NCBI GenBank assembly: GCA_002718135.1
Contig: PBDN01000016.1
Location: 1 to 45,809 of the forward strand
Source: Pelagibacteraceae bacterium
GTDB lineage: Bacteria > Pseudomonadota > Alphaproteobacteria > HIMB59 > GCA-002718135
Length of the DNA stretch: 45,809 nt
Reading direction: 5' to 3'
This document shows, piece after piece, positions 26,057 through 35,212 of the stretch (positions are counted from its first letter, which is position 1; every line of letters begins with the position of its first letter). The translations under genes and the position numbers were made by a program. The notes beneath the pieces were generated by a model, which was not told where the DNA came from, ran no database searches, and saw only the letters and a program-made list of their open reading frames with translations.

Positions 26057-27211
26057 ATGACAACTAATAAAAAAAATATTATGGTTTTATCAGGTAAAAG
26101 AGGTGGTTTTGGAGCCATGAAGCAAATGTTGAGATCCATTAATAGAAATATAAAAATGAATCTTCAACTTGTGCTAACTGATCAACATACCGATCAAAGA
26201 TTTGGTAATACATATAAGGAGGTCCAAAAAGAATTTAAAAAAATTGATAAAATATTTATGTATCAAAAAAATGATTTAGCCATTAATAGAATTGCTGCTT
26301 TAGTTAAATTTCAATCTTCTTTTTCAAAACTTATCAAAAAAAGAAAGCCAAATTTGTTAATTTTATATGGAGATAGAAGTGAGGTTTTAGCAGCAAGTTT
26401 AGTTGCTAATAACATGTTGATACCTGTCGCTCACATACAAGGGGGAGATATATCAGGTACCCTGGATGAACATTTTAGACATGCTATAACGAAACTATCC
26501 CATTTACATTTTCCATCTATTCTTTCTAGTTATAAAAGAATTATTAAACTTGGTGAAAAGCCAAAAAATGTATTCGTAGTTGGAGATAGTCATTTAGATC
26601 AAATTTATGAGAAAGATTATTACACTAGAGAAAAAACAAATAAAATCCTCAAGCTAGAAAAAAATAAGAAAATTATCGTAATACTTCAACATAGTGTGGG
26701 CAATGAATATAAAAATTCTTTTCAACAAATGAGAATTACACTAGATTCTATAAAAAAATTTGATGCTCAAAAAATTATTATTTATCCATGTAGCGATATT
26801 GGATATAAAGGAATTATTAAAGCTATTAATTTATTTAAGCACAATCCAGATATTACAGTTTATAAAAATTTAGATGCTCCTCTTTTTTTAGGATTGTTAA
26901 AAATATCTAATCTTTTAATAGGAAATAGTTCATGCGGAATTATTGAAAGCTCACTTTTAAAAATACCTGTTATTAATATTGGAACAAGGCAAAAAAACCG
27001 TCCCCATGCTGAAAATGTAATTCAATGTAAGCATGATAAAAAAGCAATAATCAAAGCAATAAAAAAATCGTTAAATAGCAAAAAATTTATATCAAAAGTT
27101 CAAAATTCTAAAAATATCTATGGTGATGGAAAAACTGGGTTAAAAATAGTTAAAATACTATCTAAAATTAAAAATTTTGATGAATTATTTGAAAAAAGGA
27201 TCAGCTACTAA
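26057..27211 (+). CDS. neuC: UDP-N-acetylglucosamine 2-epimerase, hydrolysing (NeuC-like)
   Basis: A 384-residue enzyme of the NeuC/LegG group, which converts a UDP-HexNAc to free ManNAc (or a 2,4-diacetamido analogue) and UDP. Characteristic segments are SGKRGGFGAMKQML at residues 12-25, TDQHTDQRFGNTY, ILYGDRSEVLAASL, HIQGGDISGTLDEHFRHAI and GNSSCGIIESSLLKIPVINIGTRQ. Length matches the family. It starts one base after the preceding stop and shares one base with the next gene, inside an operon that also has NeuA and NeuB homologues, so it should supply the hexosamine for nonulosonic acid synthesis. NeuC and LegG cannot be told apart by eye. Confidence 0.9.
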   Translation: MTTNKKNIMVLSGKRGGFGAMKQMLRSINRNIKMNLQLVLTDQHTDQRFGNTYKEVQKEFKKIDKIFMYQKNDLAINRIAALVKFQSSFSKLIKKRKPNLLILYGDRSEVLAASLVANNMLIPVAHIQGGDISGTLDEHFRHAITKLSHLHFPSILSSYKRIIKLGEKPKNVFVVGDSHLDQIYEKDYYTREKTNKILKLEKNKKIIVILQHSVGNEYKNSFQQMRITLDSIKKFDAQKIIIYPCSDIGYKGIIKAINLFKHNPDITVYKNLDAPLFLGLLKISNLLIGNSSCGIIESSLLKIPVINIGTRQKNRPHAENVIQCKHDKKAIIKAIKKSLNSKKFISKVQNSKNIYGDGKTGLKIVKILSKIKNFDELFEKRISY

Positions 27212-28155
27212 TGTTAAAATTTTTATATTTTAAAAATCTTAAATATTCGAAACAGTCAATAAAATTAATTAAAAAAAAATTCAAATTAATTGAAAAAAAT
27301 TTTCCAACTAAAACCATTCAAGAACAAATTAAAGATACTGTTGTTTTAAGTGCCCCTCTTGGATTTAATTTTGATGAGACTTTTTTATCAAAATTTAAGA
27401 ATTTAAAAGTAATAGTGTCGAACACTACGAGTATTCCTCATATAGATGAGGAATATTGTAAAAATAAAAAAATATATATATCCGCTCTTCATAATGATAA
27501 AACTTTTTTAAAAAACATTACTCCTACCGCTGAACATAATTTAGGATTGATTTTAGCTATCACTAGAAATCTTATACCATCTTATAAAAGTGTATTAAAT
27601 TATGAATGGAACAGAAAAAATTGGGGTGGCAAGAAAATGCTTTCTGAATCTACAGTAGGTATAGTTGGAATGGGCAGAATAGGAAAGATATTAAAAAAAT
27701 ATTTAATTGCCATAGGTTGTAAAGTAATTTTTTATGACCCAAATGTTAAAGGTGGAGAAAAGAATTTAATAAATATGGTAAAAAAAATTGATATATTGTC
27801 AATAAATGCATCTGCTAATAAAAAAAATTATAAAATAATAAATAATAAAGTTTTATCAAAAATGAAAAAAAATTCATATATCATAAATACGGCTAGAGGA
27901 GAGTTACTAGATACTGATGCATTAATTAAATTTATGAAAAATAAAAAAATAGCTGGTGCCGCTCTCGACACAATAGAAGGTGAATACGATCAAATAAATT
28001 TTAAAAAAAATAAAAAAAGAATTAAATTAATAAATTACTCAAAAAAAAATACAAATTTAATAATTACCCCTCATATTGCTGGATCAACATATGATGCTTG
28101 GTACAAAACTGAAAAAAGAGTTATAAATAAAACAATTAATTTTCTTAAATTATGA
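27211..28155 (+). CDS. D-2-hydroxyacid dehydrogenase (phosphoglycerate dehydrogenase-like)
   Basis: A 314-residue NAD-dependent D-2-hydroxyacid dehydrogenase. The Rossmann motif is VGIVGMGRIGKIL near residue 150; the catalytic Arg lies in INTARGELLDTDAL near 225-238, and the catalytic His is probably that of TPHIAGSTYDA near 290. It lacks the C-terminal ACT domain of many serine-pathway enzymes. It overlaps neuC by one base and neuA by four, so it is made as part of the nonulosonate operon. A role in reducing or oxidising an alpha-keto/hydroxy acid, possibly the ulosonic acid itself or PEP-related chemistry, is only inference; no such step exists in the standard Neu5Ac route. Confidence 0.85.
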   Translation: MLKFLYFKNLKYSKQSIKLIKKKFKLIEKNFPTKTIQEQIKDTVVLSAPLGFNFDETFLSKFKNLKVIVSNTTSIPHIDEEYCKNKKIYISALHNDKTFLKNITPTAEHNLGLILAITRNLIPSYKSVLNYEWNRKNWGGKKMLSESTVGIVGMGRIGKILKKYLIAIGCKVIFYDPNVKGGEKNLINMVKKIDILSINASANKKNYKIINNKVLSKMKKNSYIINTARGELLDTDALIKFMKNKKIAGAALDTIEGEYDQINFKKNKKRIKLINYSKKNTNLIITPHIAGSTYDAWYKTEKRVINKTINFLKL

Positions 28156-28859
28156 ATATTGCATTTATTCCAGCTAGAGGTAATTCCAAAACAATTAAAG
28201 ATAAAAATTTAAAAAAACTTGGAAAAATAACATTATTAGAAAATTCAATAATTATTGCAAAACAATCTAATTTTTTTGAAAAAATTGTTATTTCATCAGA
28301 GTCAGATAAAATTTTAAAAATTGCAAAAAAATACAATGTATTGACTCACAAAAGAAAAAAATATCTTTCTAAAGACAATTCGAATGTAGTTGATAGCGCA
28401 ATCGATTATTTAATTAAAAGTAAAATAAATACTGGAATATTATTTCTTTTTCAGCCGACTAGTCCATTTGTCAAAAAAAAACATATAAAGATTCTTTTAG
28501 ATAAAATTGCAAAATCAAAATATTCATCAGCACAAACAATAACTGAAGTTGAGCATAATAATCATTCATGGAATCAAAGATCAATATCGCCCACACAAGA
28601 AGTTAGTTTTTTAAAAAAAAATAGATTTAAGTTTTATAATAAACAACTAAAGCCTAATTATTATGTATTTGGCAACTTAGTAGCTGTTAATATTTCAAAA
28701 TTAATTATTAAAAAAAATTTTTTTATTAAGCCCAGTTATGGACACATTATTGAGTGGCCATATAATTTTGATATTGACAACTATGATCAATTAACTATTG
28801 CAAGATTGCTTATAAAAAACATAAAAAACTTAAATAATTTTTTTAACAAAACAAAATGA
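28152..28859 (+). CDS. neuA: CMP-nonulosonate (acylneuraminate) cytidylyltransferase
   Basis: A 235-residue cytidylyltransferase. The CTP loop is FIPARGNSKTIKDKN (residues 5-19), followed by VISSESDKIL, LFLFQPTSPFVKKKHI near residue 97 (QPTSP motif) and an aspartate pair in NFDIDNYDQL near the C-terminus. It activates the NeuB product to its CMP form for transfer. Its start overlaps the hydroxyacid dehydrogenase stop by four bases. The other two intact family members in the window (11475 and 39824) are divergent in sequence, suggesting different sugars. This is the one paired with neuB and neuC. Confidence 0.88.
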   Translation: MNIAFIPARGNSKTIKDKNLKKLGKITLLENSIIIAKQSNFFEKIVISSESDKILKIAKKYNVLTHKRKKYLSKDNSNVVDSAIDYLIKSKINTGILFLFQPTSPFVKKKHIKILLDKIAKSKYSSAQTITEVEHNNHSWNQRSISPTQEVSFLKKNRFKFYNKQLKPNYYVFGNLVAVNISKLIIKKNFFIKPSYGHIIEWPYNFDIDNYDQLTIARLLIKNIKNLNNFFNKTK

Positions 28860-28863
28860 ATTA

Positions 28864-30021
28864 ATGAGAATATTAATACTAGGAGGAGATGGTTACTTAG
28901 GATGGCCTACAGCAATGCATTTCTCTAATCATGGACATGATGTTGCAATTGCTGACAATATGGTAAAAAGGCATTGGGAAGAGCAAATGGGAGTATCCCC
29001 ACTCTTTGAAATAAAGAATATTGACGAAAGGATTAGTAGTTGGAAAAATATTACTAAAAATAATATTAAACTTTATAAAGGAGACCTTGCTAGTAGTAAT
29101 AGATTTACCTATAAAATCATTAAAGAATTTAATCCAGAAGCAGTGGTGCATTATGCGGAGCAACCTTCGGCACCATTTTCAATGATAGATAGAGAAAGAT
29201 GTTTGGGTACAACTGTTAATAACATCAATTCAACTATTAATTTGATATTTGCAATCCAAAAACATAATCCAAATATACATATAATAAAATTAGGTACTAT
29301 GGGCGAATATGGAACACCCAACATTGACATTGAAGAAGGATGGATAGATATTAATCACAATGGAAGATCCGATAAAATGCTATATCCAAAAAAACCAGGT
29401 TCTTTTTATCATTGCTCAAAAGTTGCAGATTCTGTTTATTTAGAATTTGTATGCAGAAGTTGGGGCCTAAAAGTTACTGATCTCAATCAAGGTGTTGTGT
29501 ATGGTATAGACACTAAAGAAACATTATTAGATAACTCTTTAGCAACATCTTTCCATTATGACTCTATTTTTGGAACAGTACTTAATAGATTTATGACAAG
29601 TGCAGTTATGGAAAAACCTCTTTTAATTTATGGCAATGGATCTCAAACTAGAGGTTTTTTGAATATCCATGATACAATTAAATGCATAGAATTATCTATA
29701 TTAAATCCCCCAGAAAAGGGTGAGTTTAGAGTTTTTAATCAATTTACTGAACAATATTCCATAGCTGAATTAGCAAAACTTGTTGTTAATGCCTCAAAAA
29801 GCATTGGTATTGACTCTAAAATATTAAATATTGATAATCCAAGAGTTGAGCAAGAAGATCATTATTATAATGCAAAACATTCGAATTTAGAATCTTTGGG
29901 ACTACAGCCAATTTTACTAAAAGATAAAATTTTAATCACCATGTTAAAAAAAATTAAAAATAATGCTAAATCAATTTCATCCAAATTACTTGAACCTAAT
30001 GTAAGGTGGAATCAAAAATAA
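28864..30021 (+). CDS. UDP-sulfoquinovose synthase homologue (SQD1/SqdB-like)
   Basis: A 385-residue extended SDR very close in motif order to plant SQD1 and bacterial SqdB, which combine UDP-glucose and sulfite to UDP-sulfoquinovose. Diagnostic segments are LILGGDGYLGWPTAMH (4-19), EQPSAPFSMIDRER, KLGTMGEYGTPNIDIEEG, GSFYHCSKVADS and VTDLNQGVVYGID. The catalytic residues fall at T145, Y182, H183 and K186, the same numbers I recall for Arabidopsis SQD1. It sits between neuA (4-base gap) and neuB (8-base gap), and I see no SqdX/SqdD glycolipid transferase. Its product may therefore enter a glycan, as Agl3 does in Sulfolobus, rather than a sulfolipid. A related nucleotide-sugar reaction without sulfite cannot be excluded. 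Confidence 0.82.
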   Translation: MRILILGGDGYLGWPTAMHFSNHGHDVAIADNMVKRHWEEQMGVSPLFEIKNIDERISSWKNITKNNIKLYKGDLASSNRFTYKIIKEFNPEAVVHYAEQPSAPFSMIDRERCLGTTVNNINSTINLIFAIQKHNPNIHIIKLGTMGEYGTPNIDIEEGWIDINHNGRSDKMLYPKKPGSFYHCSKVADSVYLEFVCRSWGLKVTDLNQGVVYGIDTKETLLDNSLATSFHYDSIFGTVLNRFMTSAVMEKPLLIYGNGSQTRGFLNIHDTIKCIELSILNPPEKGEFRVFNQFTEQYSIAELAKLVVNASKSIGIDSKILNIDNPRVEQEDHYYNAKHSNLESLGLQPILLKDKILITMLKKIKNNAKSISSKLLEPNVRWNQK

Positions 30022-30029
30022 AATAAAAA

Positions 30030-31052
30030 GTGAAATTTAAAAAAAATTTTAAAATTTGTGGATTGCCAGTTGGAGAAAAAAATAAAGTTTTAATTATTGG
30101 TGAAGCAGGTGTAAATCATTTTGGCAATCTGAATGAAGCAAAAAAATTGATTAAATTAGCTAAAAATTCCAAATGTGATATATTCAAAACTCAACATTAT
30201 TCAGCTAATCAATTAGTTGGTCCAAGTGCTAAAAATTGGCAAAGAAGATTAAGTAAAAAAGAATTAAAAGACTATGAAATTGAAAAATTATTTAATTTTT
30301 GCAAAAAAATAAATATTCCATTTCTTTGTACTCCACATGATGAAAAAGCTTTTGATTTTTTAAATTATGAATTAAAAGTTAAAGCATTTAAGATTGGTTC
30401 AGGAGAAATACAAAATTGGCCATTTATTGATAAAATTGCAAGCACAAAAAAACCAGTCATTCTATCAACAGGTATGTATACTTTGCAAGATTTGAAGGAA
30501 GTAATAAAAATTTTTGAAATGAGATCTTCTAATAGATTAGCAATTTTACATTGTGTAACTGCCTACCCCGCTAATTACAGATATTTAAACTTAAATTTTA
30601 TTCAACAGATAAAAAAAATTTTTGACGGACCTGTAGGTTATTCAGATCATACTGAAGATGATGGGGCATCTTTAGCAGCTGTAGCATTGGGAGCCAAAAT
30701 TATAGAAAAACACATAACAATTAAAAAAAATGTTAAAGATGCTCAAGATTGGAAAGTATCCAACGACAATTATAGTATGCCAATTTTTGTTAAAAAAATT
30801 AGAAATATTGAAATGGCGATAAAAAATTCAAAGAAACCGGGAATAAGTGAAGAAAAAGCAAAAAAATGGGCAATGAAATCTATTACCGCAAAGATTGACA
30901 TTAACAAAAACACAAAAATTACTCAAAATCATTTAATTTTACAGAGACCTGGGCACGGGTATCCTGGCAAGGATATCAATTTTTTTTTAAATAAAAAAAA
31001 TAGAATAAAAATTAAAAAAGGTCAAATATTAAAGAAAAAAAATTTTTATTAA
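30030..31052 (+). CDS. neuB: N-acetylneuraminate/nonulosonate synthase (NeuB)
   Basis: A 340-residue NeuB-family synthase that condenses PEP with ManNAc or an analogue to a nine-carbon acid. The N-terminal TIM barrel has IGEAGVNHFGNLNEAKKLI (23-41), FKTQHYS, FLCTPHDEKAFD, KIGSGEIQNWP, STGMYT, LHCVTAYPA, GPVGYSDHT and IEKHITI. The last ~60 residues (ITAKIDINKNTKITQNHL, RPGHGYPG) form the antifreeze-like SAF domain. The start is GTG at 30030; there is no ATG early enough to keep the family N-terminus. Last gene of the plus operon, it overlaps the convergent ABC transporter gene by four bases. Confidence 0.92.
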   Translation: MKFKKNFKICGLPVGEKNKVLIIGEAGVNHFGNLNEAKKLIKLAKNSKCDIFKTQHYSANQLVGPSAKNWQRRLSKKELKDYEIEKLFNFCKKINIPFLCTPHDEKAFDFLNYELKVKAFKIGSGEIQNWPFIDKIASTKKPVILSTGMYTLQDLKEVIKIFEMRSSNRLAILHCVTAYPANYRYLNLNFIQQIKKIFDGPVGYSDHTEDDGASLAAVALGAKIIEKHITIKKNVKDAQDWKVSNDNYSMPIFVKKIRNIEMAIKNSKKPGISEEKAKKWAMKSITAKIDINKNTKITQNHLILQRPGHGYPGKDINFFLNKKNRIKIKKGQILKKKNFY

Positions 31053-32794
31053 TTATTTGTGTAATCCTCAATATTTATTAAATAATCACATTTATTTAAA
31101 TTATTAATATCATGGCTGACAATAATTAAAAGTTTAAGATTTTTAATATTATATACAATATCAAAAATTAATTTTTCATTTTTTTTGTCTAAAGAATTTG
31201 TAGCTTCATCTAATATTAAAATTTCAGGATCGTTATATAAAACTCTAGCAATAGACAATCTTTGTTTTTGACCACTAGATAATTTTGCACCACCTTCACC
31301 AACAAATGTATTAATACCATTGGGAAGTTTTATACAAAAATCATACATATTAACTAATTTAAGTAAATTATTTGCTTTTTTTATATCGATATCATTTTCT
31401 TCAATACCATAAGTAATGTTATTTAATATGCTCGTATCCGGTAGAAAATTTGTATTAGATATATAACCTATAGAATTTTGCCAAGAATTAATTATTTTCT
31501 CTAATGATTTATCATCAGCACATATTGAGCCTGATTTTGGTAATATTAAACCTGTTATTAAATCAACTAATGTAGACTTGCCTGAACCAGACATTCCATA
31601 AATTCCATATTTTTTTTTAGATAGGAAAGTATAGTTAAAATTTTTAAGTATGTTTTTATCTTCATTATAATAAAAATTTACATTTTTAAATATAAGAGAA
31701 TTTTTAAATGAAAATTTATTTTTATTTTTTTCTTGAATTTTATATCTACTTAAATCATTATTTATTACATCTATCGAAGGTTTTAAGAATTGTATACTTT
31801 GAAAATTTGATAACAGCTTTAAAAAAATTGGTATAGATCTTAAAAAAACTAATATAACTAAAGAAATTATTAAAATTGCATCATCATTATTATTAACAAA
31901 TTTAAAAGATATCAGAATAAATATAAATAAGAAAAAAACAGCTAAAAACTCTATCCAATGTTTTGGAATTGACTTTACAAATTGAATTGAAGCCATAGTA
32001 TTTGACAAATTTTTACTATATTGAAAAAAAAATTTTAGACTAAATTTTTGATTAGCATCTAACAATATATTTTTTATATTAGAAAAAGATTCATATAAAG
32101 ACTGAAGCCGCAACTTATCATTATTGATTCTTATAAGAGATAATTTTTCTATATATTTTTTAAATAAATTATAAAATATAATAATAATAATACCAATAAA
32201 TAATATTGAAAAAATATTATATAACGATGAATTTAAAAATATTAATAAAAATAAAAAAGCAAGTAATATAAAATCAACAAAAATATTTAATATAGATACT
32301 ATACATTTTGAGAAATTATTGATTTCTGAAGTTACATTTCTTATTAAAATTGATGAGTTTGTATTTTTATGAAATAGATATGTTTTATGTAAATAACTAT
32401 TAAAAAGTTTAGAAGAAAAGTATAATTGTAAATTCCAAGTATATCTGGCTTGAACATATACTGAAAATGTTAAAAAAGCAGCCTTAATAAAAAATACAAC
32501 TACCATAATAATAAGTAATAGAAATAATTTGGCATTTGATATTGAAGAAAGTTGATAATTAAATAAAAAATTTAACATTGAAAAAATATAATCCACTAAA
32601 TTGTCAAGAAATTTAAAAAAATACAAATTTTCTGTATATTCTAGAGAAAACATATTACTAATTAAAGGTAATAAAAGTGCAAAGCTTAAAAGTTCAAAAA
32701 AAATACTAAGTAGTAAAATAAAAAATACTAAAAAAAAATTCCTCTTTTGATTATAATTAAATAGTTTAAAATATGATTTTAAAATATTAATCAT
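31049..32794 (-). CDS. PglK/MsbA-like ABC transporter, probable lipid-linked glycan flippase
   Basis: A 581-residue fused ABC exporter: six membrane helices in residues 1-320, then a nucleotide-binding domain with Walker A GMSGSGKSTLVD (near 400), Q-loop region GYISNTNFLPD, signature LSSGQKQRL (near 505) and Walker B EILILDEATNSLD (near 525). The N-terminus (FFELLSFALLLPLI) resembles PglK/WlaB-type flippases, which move undecaprenyl-diphosphate oligosaccharides to the periplasm with ATP. No Wzx-type flippase is seen in the window, so this is the best flippase candidate. Its start overlaps the ligase gene by 8 bases, and its end overlaps neuB by 4. Confidence 0.88.
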   Translation of the reverse strand: MINILKSYFKLFNYNQKRNFFLVFFILLLSIFFELLSFALLLPLISNMFSLEYTENLYFFKFLDNLVDYIFSMLNFLFNYQLSSISNAKLFLLLIIMVVVFFIKAAFLTFSVYVQARYTWNLQLYFSSKLFNSYLHKTYLFHKNTNSSILIRNVTSEINNFSKCIVSILNIFVDFILLAFLFLLIFLNSSLYNIFSILFIGIIIIIFYNLFKKYIEKLSLIRINNDKLRLQSLYESFSNIKNILLDANQKFSLKFFFQYSKNLSNTMASIQFVKSIPKHWIEFLAVFFLFIFILISFKFVNNNDDAILIISLVILVFLRSIPIFLKLLSNFQSIQFLKPSIDVINNDLSRYKIQEKNKNKFSFKNSLIFKNVNFYYNEDKNILKNFNYTFLSKKKYGIYGMSGSGKSTLVDLITGLILPKSGSICADDKSLEKIINSWQNSIGYISNTNFLPDTSILNNITYGIEENDIDIKKANNLLKLVNMYDFCIKLPNGINTFVGEGGAKLSSGQKQRLSIARVLYNDPEILILDEATNSLDKKNEKLIFDIVYNIKNLKLLIIVSHDINNLNKCDYLINIEDYTNN

Positions 32795-34151
32795 TTTTAA
32801 TTAAATTAAAGTAAAATAAAATAAAACCTAAAGGTAAAAATCCTACAATACTTAACCAATTTCCAAAAAAGTTACCTGATGGAGCAATGGGCCAAAGATA
32901 AATAGCCACGCATGATAAAAGTGATAATTGAACATTAGATAAGTAAAAAGATTTTAAAAAATATAATTTTATAAATTGTTTGATGAATAAATAGGAGACT
33001 AAAACAAAAACAAATAAAATAGGTATAAAACCAATCAAACCTGTTTCAGACAATAGTTGTAAAAAAAAATTATGAGGATGTGTTGAGCAGCCATCTATAG
33101 AAGTTAAATCATGTTCAATTACATATTTATATTTCTCATCGTGGCAGTAAATTCTAAATAATTTTGGCCCTACTCCAAAAATAATATTTTGAGTAAAAAT
33201 ATTTGAAGCAGTGATAAAATGAGCATGATGTTGTTTTGAAAATATGTAAATTTTATTTTCTATTGATTTATTTGATTTATTTTTAGTTTCTATGAAATTA
33301 TCTGAATCTGTATTAACTTCTAAATTGTTATTTACTTGTTCTGTTGGGTTTATATTTAAGTCATATACTGTTTGTGTAATCATTCTTTGCATAGGTTGCT
33401 CAAAATTTTTTACAATTATAAATATTAAAAAAATTGAAATAATTATTGAAAATAACCTAACTATTTTAAAATCATTAAAAAGAGTTATAAATATCAAACC
33501 AGATAAAAACATATTAAAAAAAGCTTTTCTTTCTCCACTTAAAAAAATTAAAACATCAATAAAAATATAAAGTAAAAAAGATATATATATAATTTTTTTA
33601 TTTGAACTATAGATTATAAATATGCCAGCAACCAATAAGGGGTATAAATGTGATAAATAACTTCCTAAAATATATTCAGTATTAAAAAAACTACTAATTC
33701 TATTTTCATTATAAGGAATTCCTATTAAGTTATATCCAAAAATAAATTGAATAAAACCATCGACAATAAGAACAAAGAAACAAAAAAACATTGTATAAAA
33801 AAAATTTTTTACAAATGGGTTATAATTATTTAATAAATAATAAATAATATAGGAAAGTAAAAAAAATCTAAAAAAAAATAAACTTGATTCAAAAGATAAA
33901 TAAATATGTTGTGAGAATAAAGATCTTAATAATAAATAACTACACCACAATAGGCTCAATAAAATAAATTTATTATATAATAATTTATATTTTTTTTTGT
34001 AAAAAATATTACATAAAAATATTAAACAAACTATTGATAACGCCAAGTCAGGTAAAAATGGGCCAGTTATCAATAAAATAGGAATTGAGCTTATCATGAA
34101 AGATATAATAAAATTAATTTCAAAATATTTAATTTTATTTAATAAATTCAT
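32787..34151 (-). CDS. O-antigen ligase/polymerase (WaaL/Wzy superfamily)
   Basis: A 454-residue membrane protein with about twelve helices and a large periplasmic loop (about residues 255-360). That loop contains the family segment IIFGVGPKLFRIYC and the conserved THPHNFFLQLLSETGLIG with the key His. Such proteins transfer an undecaprenyl-linked glycan to lipid A-core (WaaL) or polymerise repeat units (Wzy). Since an EpsG-type polymerase exists at 16484, this one is more likely the ligase, though roles could be reversed. It lies between the PglK-like flippase and the Wzz-like gene, an order consistent with O-antigen assembly. Confidence 0.87.
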   Translation of the reverse strand: MNLLNKIKYFEINFIISFMISSIPILLITGPFLPDLALSIVCLIFLCNIFYKKKYKLLYNKFILLSLLWCSYLLLRSLFSQHIYLSFESSLFFFRFFLLSYIIYYLLNNYNPFVKNFFYTMFFCFFVLIVDGFIQFIFGYNLIGIPYNENRISSFFNTEYILGSYLSHLYPLLVAGIFIIYSSNKKIIYISFLLYIFIDVLIFLSGERKAFFNMFLSGLIFITLFNDFKIVRLFSIIISIFLIFIIVKNFEQPMQRMITQTVYDLNINPTEQVNNNLEVNTDSDNFIETKNKSNKSIENKIYIFSKQHHAHFITASNIFTQNIIFGVGPKLFRIYCHDEKYKYVIEHDLTSIDGCSTHPHNFFLQLLSETGLIGFIPILFVFVLVSYLFIKQFIKLYFLKSFYLSNVQLSLLSCVAIYLWPIAPSGNFFGNWLSIVGFLPLGFILFYFNLIKND

Positions 34152-34156
34152 TATAT

Positions 34157-35212
34157 TTAATCTTTATATTTTTTAACCACAGTTTGATAAAAATATTTTA
34201 AATTTATTAAAGAAATTATAAAAATTAATAAAAATAAATTTATCAAAATTAAATTTAAAATTAAAAATGTATTAGTATATTTTTTTTCAGAAAAAAATAT
34301 TGAATTATCTAAATCAATAAAATTTTCCATATGTTTTTTTTGTATTCTATTAATATTAAGTAATATTTTTTTTTGCAGTATCATGGACTCAATTAATGTT
34401 TTTTCGTAGTAAAGTTGGAGATTATTTATTATTTGTGGAACATTTTTAATTAGCTCATTTAAAGAAATATTCTCAAATTCTTCATTTTCATAAATAAAAA
34501 ATTTTGTAGAATTTGAAGGGTTTATATCTAAAATAGTTTTAATTTTACTTAATAAATCTAAAGATTGATAATTATTTTTATCTCTAGCTTTTATGAAATA
34601 ATTTAATTCAGATAAAAAAATATTCAAATCATTTAATATAAATTCCTGCAAGGATTTATTATAATTTTTATTAATATCATCCAGCAATAGCTGAAAAAAA
34701 TTTTTAAATAATTCAAAATTTTCAATATCAATACTATTGCTAGTTATATATAATTTGTGCATATTAATATCAAAATTAAAATTAAATAAACTGATTGAAT
34801 TTTTAATTATGTTAAATTCTTCAGAATTTGTATTATAATTTTTTAATAAATAATCGTTAATATAATCATTGAAATTGTTTAATAATAATTTTTTCTGATC
34901 TATTATATGTTCATTAAATTTATCAGGGTATTTACCTTTAAATAAATAACCTAAAGTCACTATATCTTTATTTTTCTCATCAACTGAAGTAAAAACTGAA
35001 CTATATATATTTGATAAAATATTTCGTTCATCATGTGTTTTAATAAATGTAAAATTTGATTTAAATTCTGCTTTACTCATCATTATAAATGCAATGTAAA
35101 AAAAGGCTAAAATATTAATTAATAAAAATCCAATAATAAAAAACCTTTTGTATAATAAAAGAAGTATGAAATAATCTTTAATGCTTATTTTTGATAAATT
35201 GATATTGTTCAT
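34157..35212 (-). CDS. Wzz-like chain-length determinant protein
   Basis: A 351-residue protein with the Wzz architecture: a short N-terminal cytoplasmic segment, membrane helix 1 near residues 25-48 (RFFIIGFLLINILAFFYIAF), a long mostly helical periplasmic region rich in Asn/Lys/Leu (about 50-310), and a second helix near 318-342. EFKSNFTFI after helix 1 matches the Wzz N-terminal domain pattern. Wzz proteins set the modal chain length with the polymerase. No tyrosine-kinase domain is attached. It overlaps the epimerase gene by four bases. Sequence support in the periplasmic part is weak, so the call rests on topology and context. Confidence 0.7.
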   Translation of the reverse strand: MNNINLSKISIKDYFILLLLYKRFFIIGFLLINILAFFYIAFIMMSKAEFKSNFTFIKTHDERNILSNIYSSVFTSVDEKNKDIVTLGYLFKGKYPDKFNEHIIDQKKLLLNNFNDYINDYLLKNYNTNSEEFNIIKNSISLFNFNFDINMHKLYITSNSIDIENFELFKNFFQLLLDDINKNYNKSLQEFILNDLNIFLSELNYFIKARDKNNYQSLDLLSKIKTILDINPSNSTKFFIYENEEFENISLNELIKNVPQIINNLQLYYEKTLIESMILQKKILLNINRIQKKHMENFIDLDNSIFFSEKKYTNTFLILNLILINLFLLIFIISLINLKYFYQTVVKKYKD

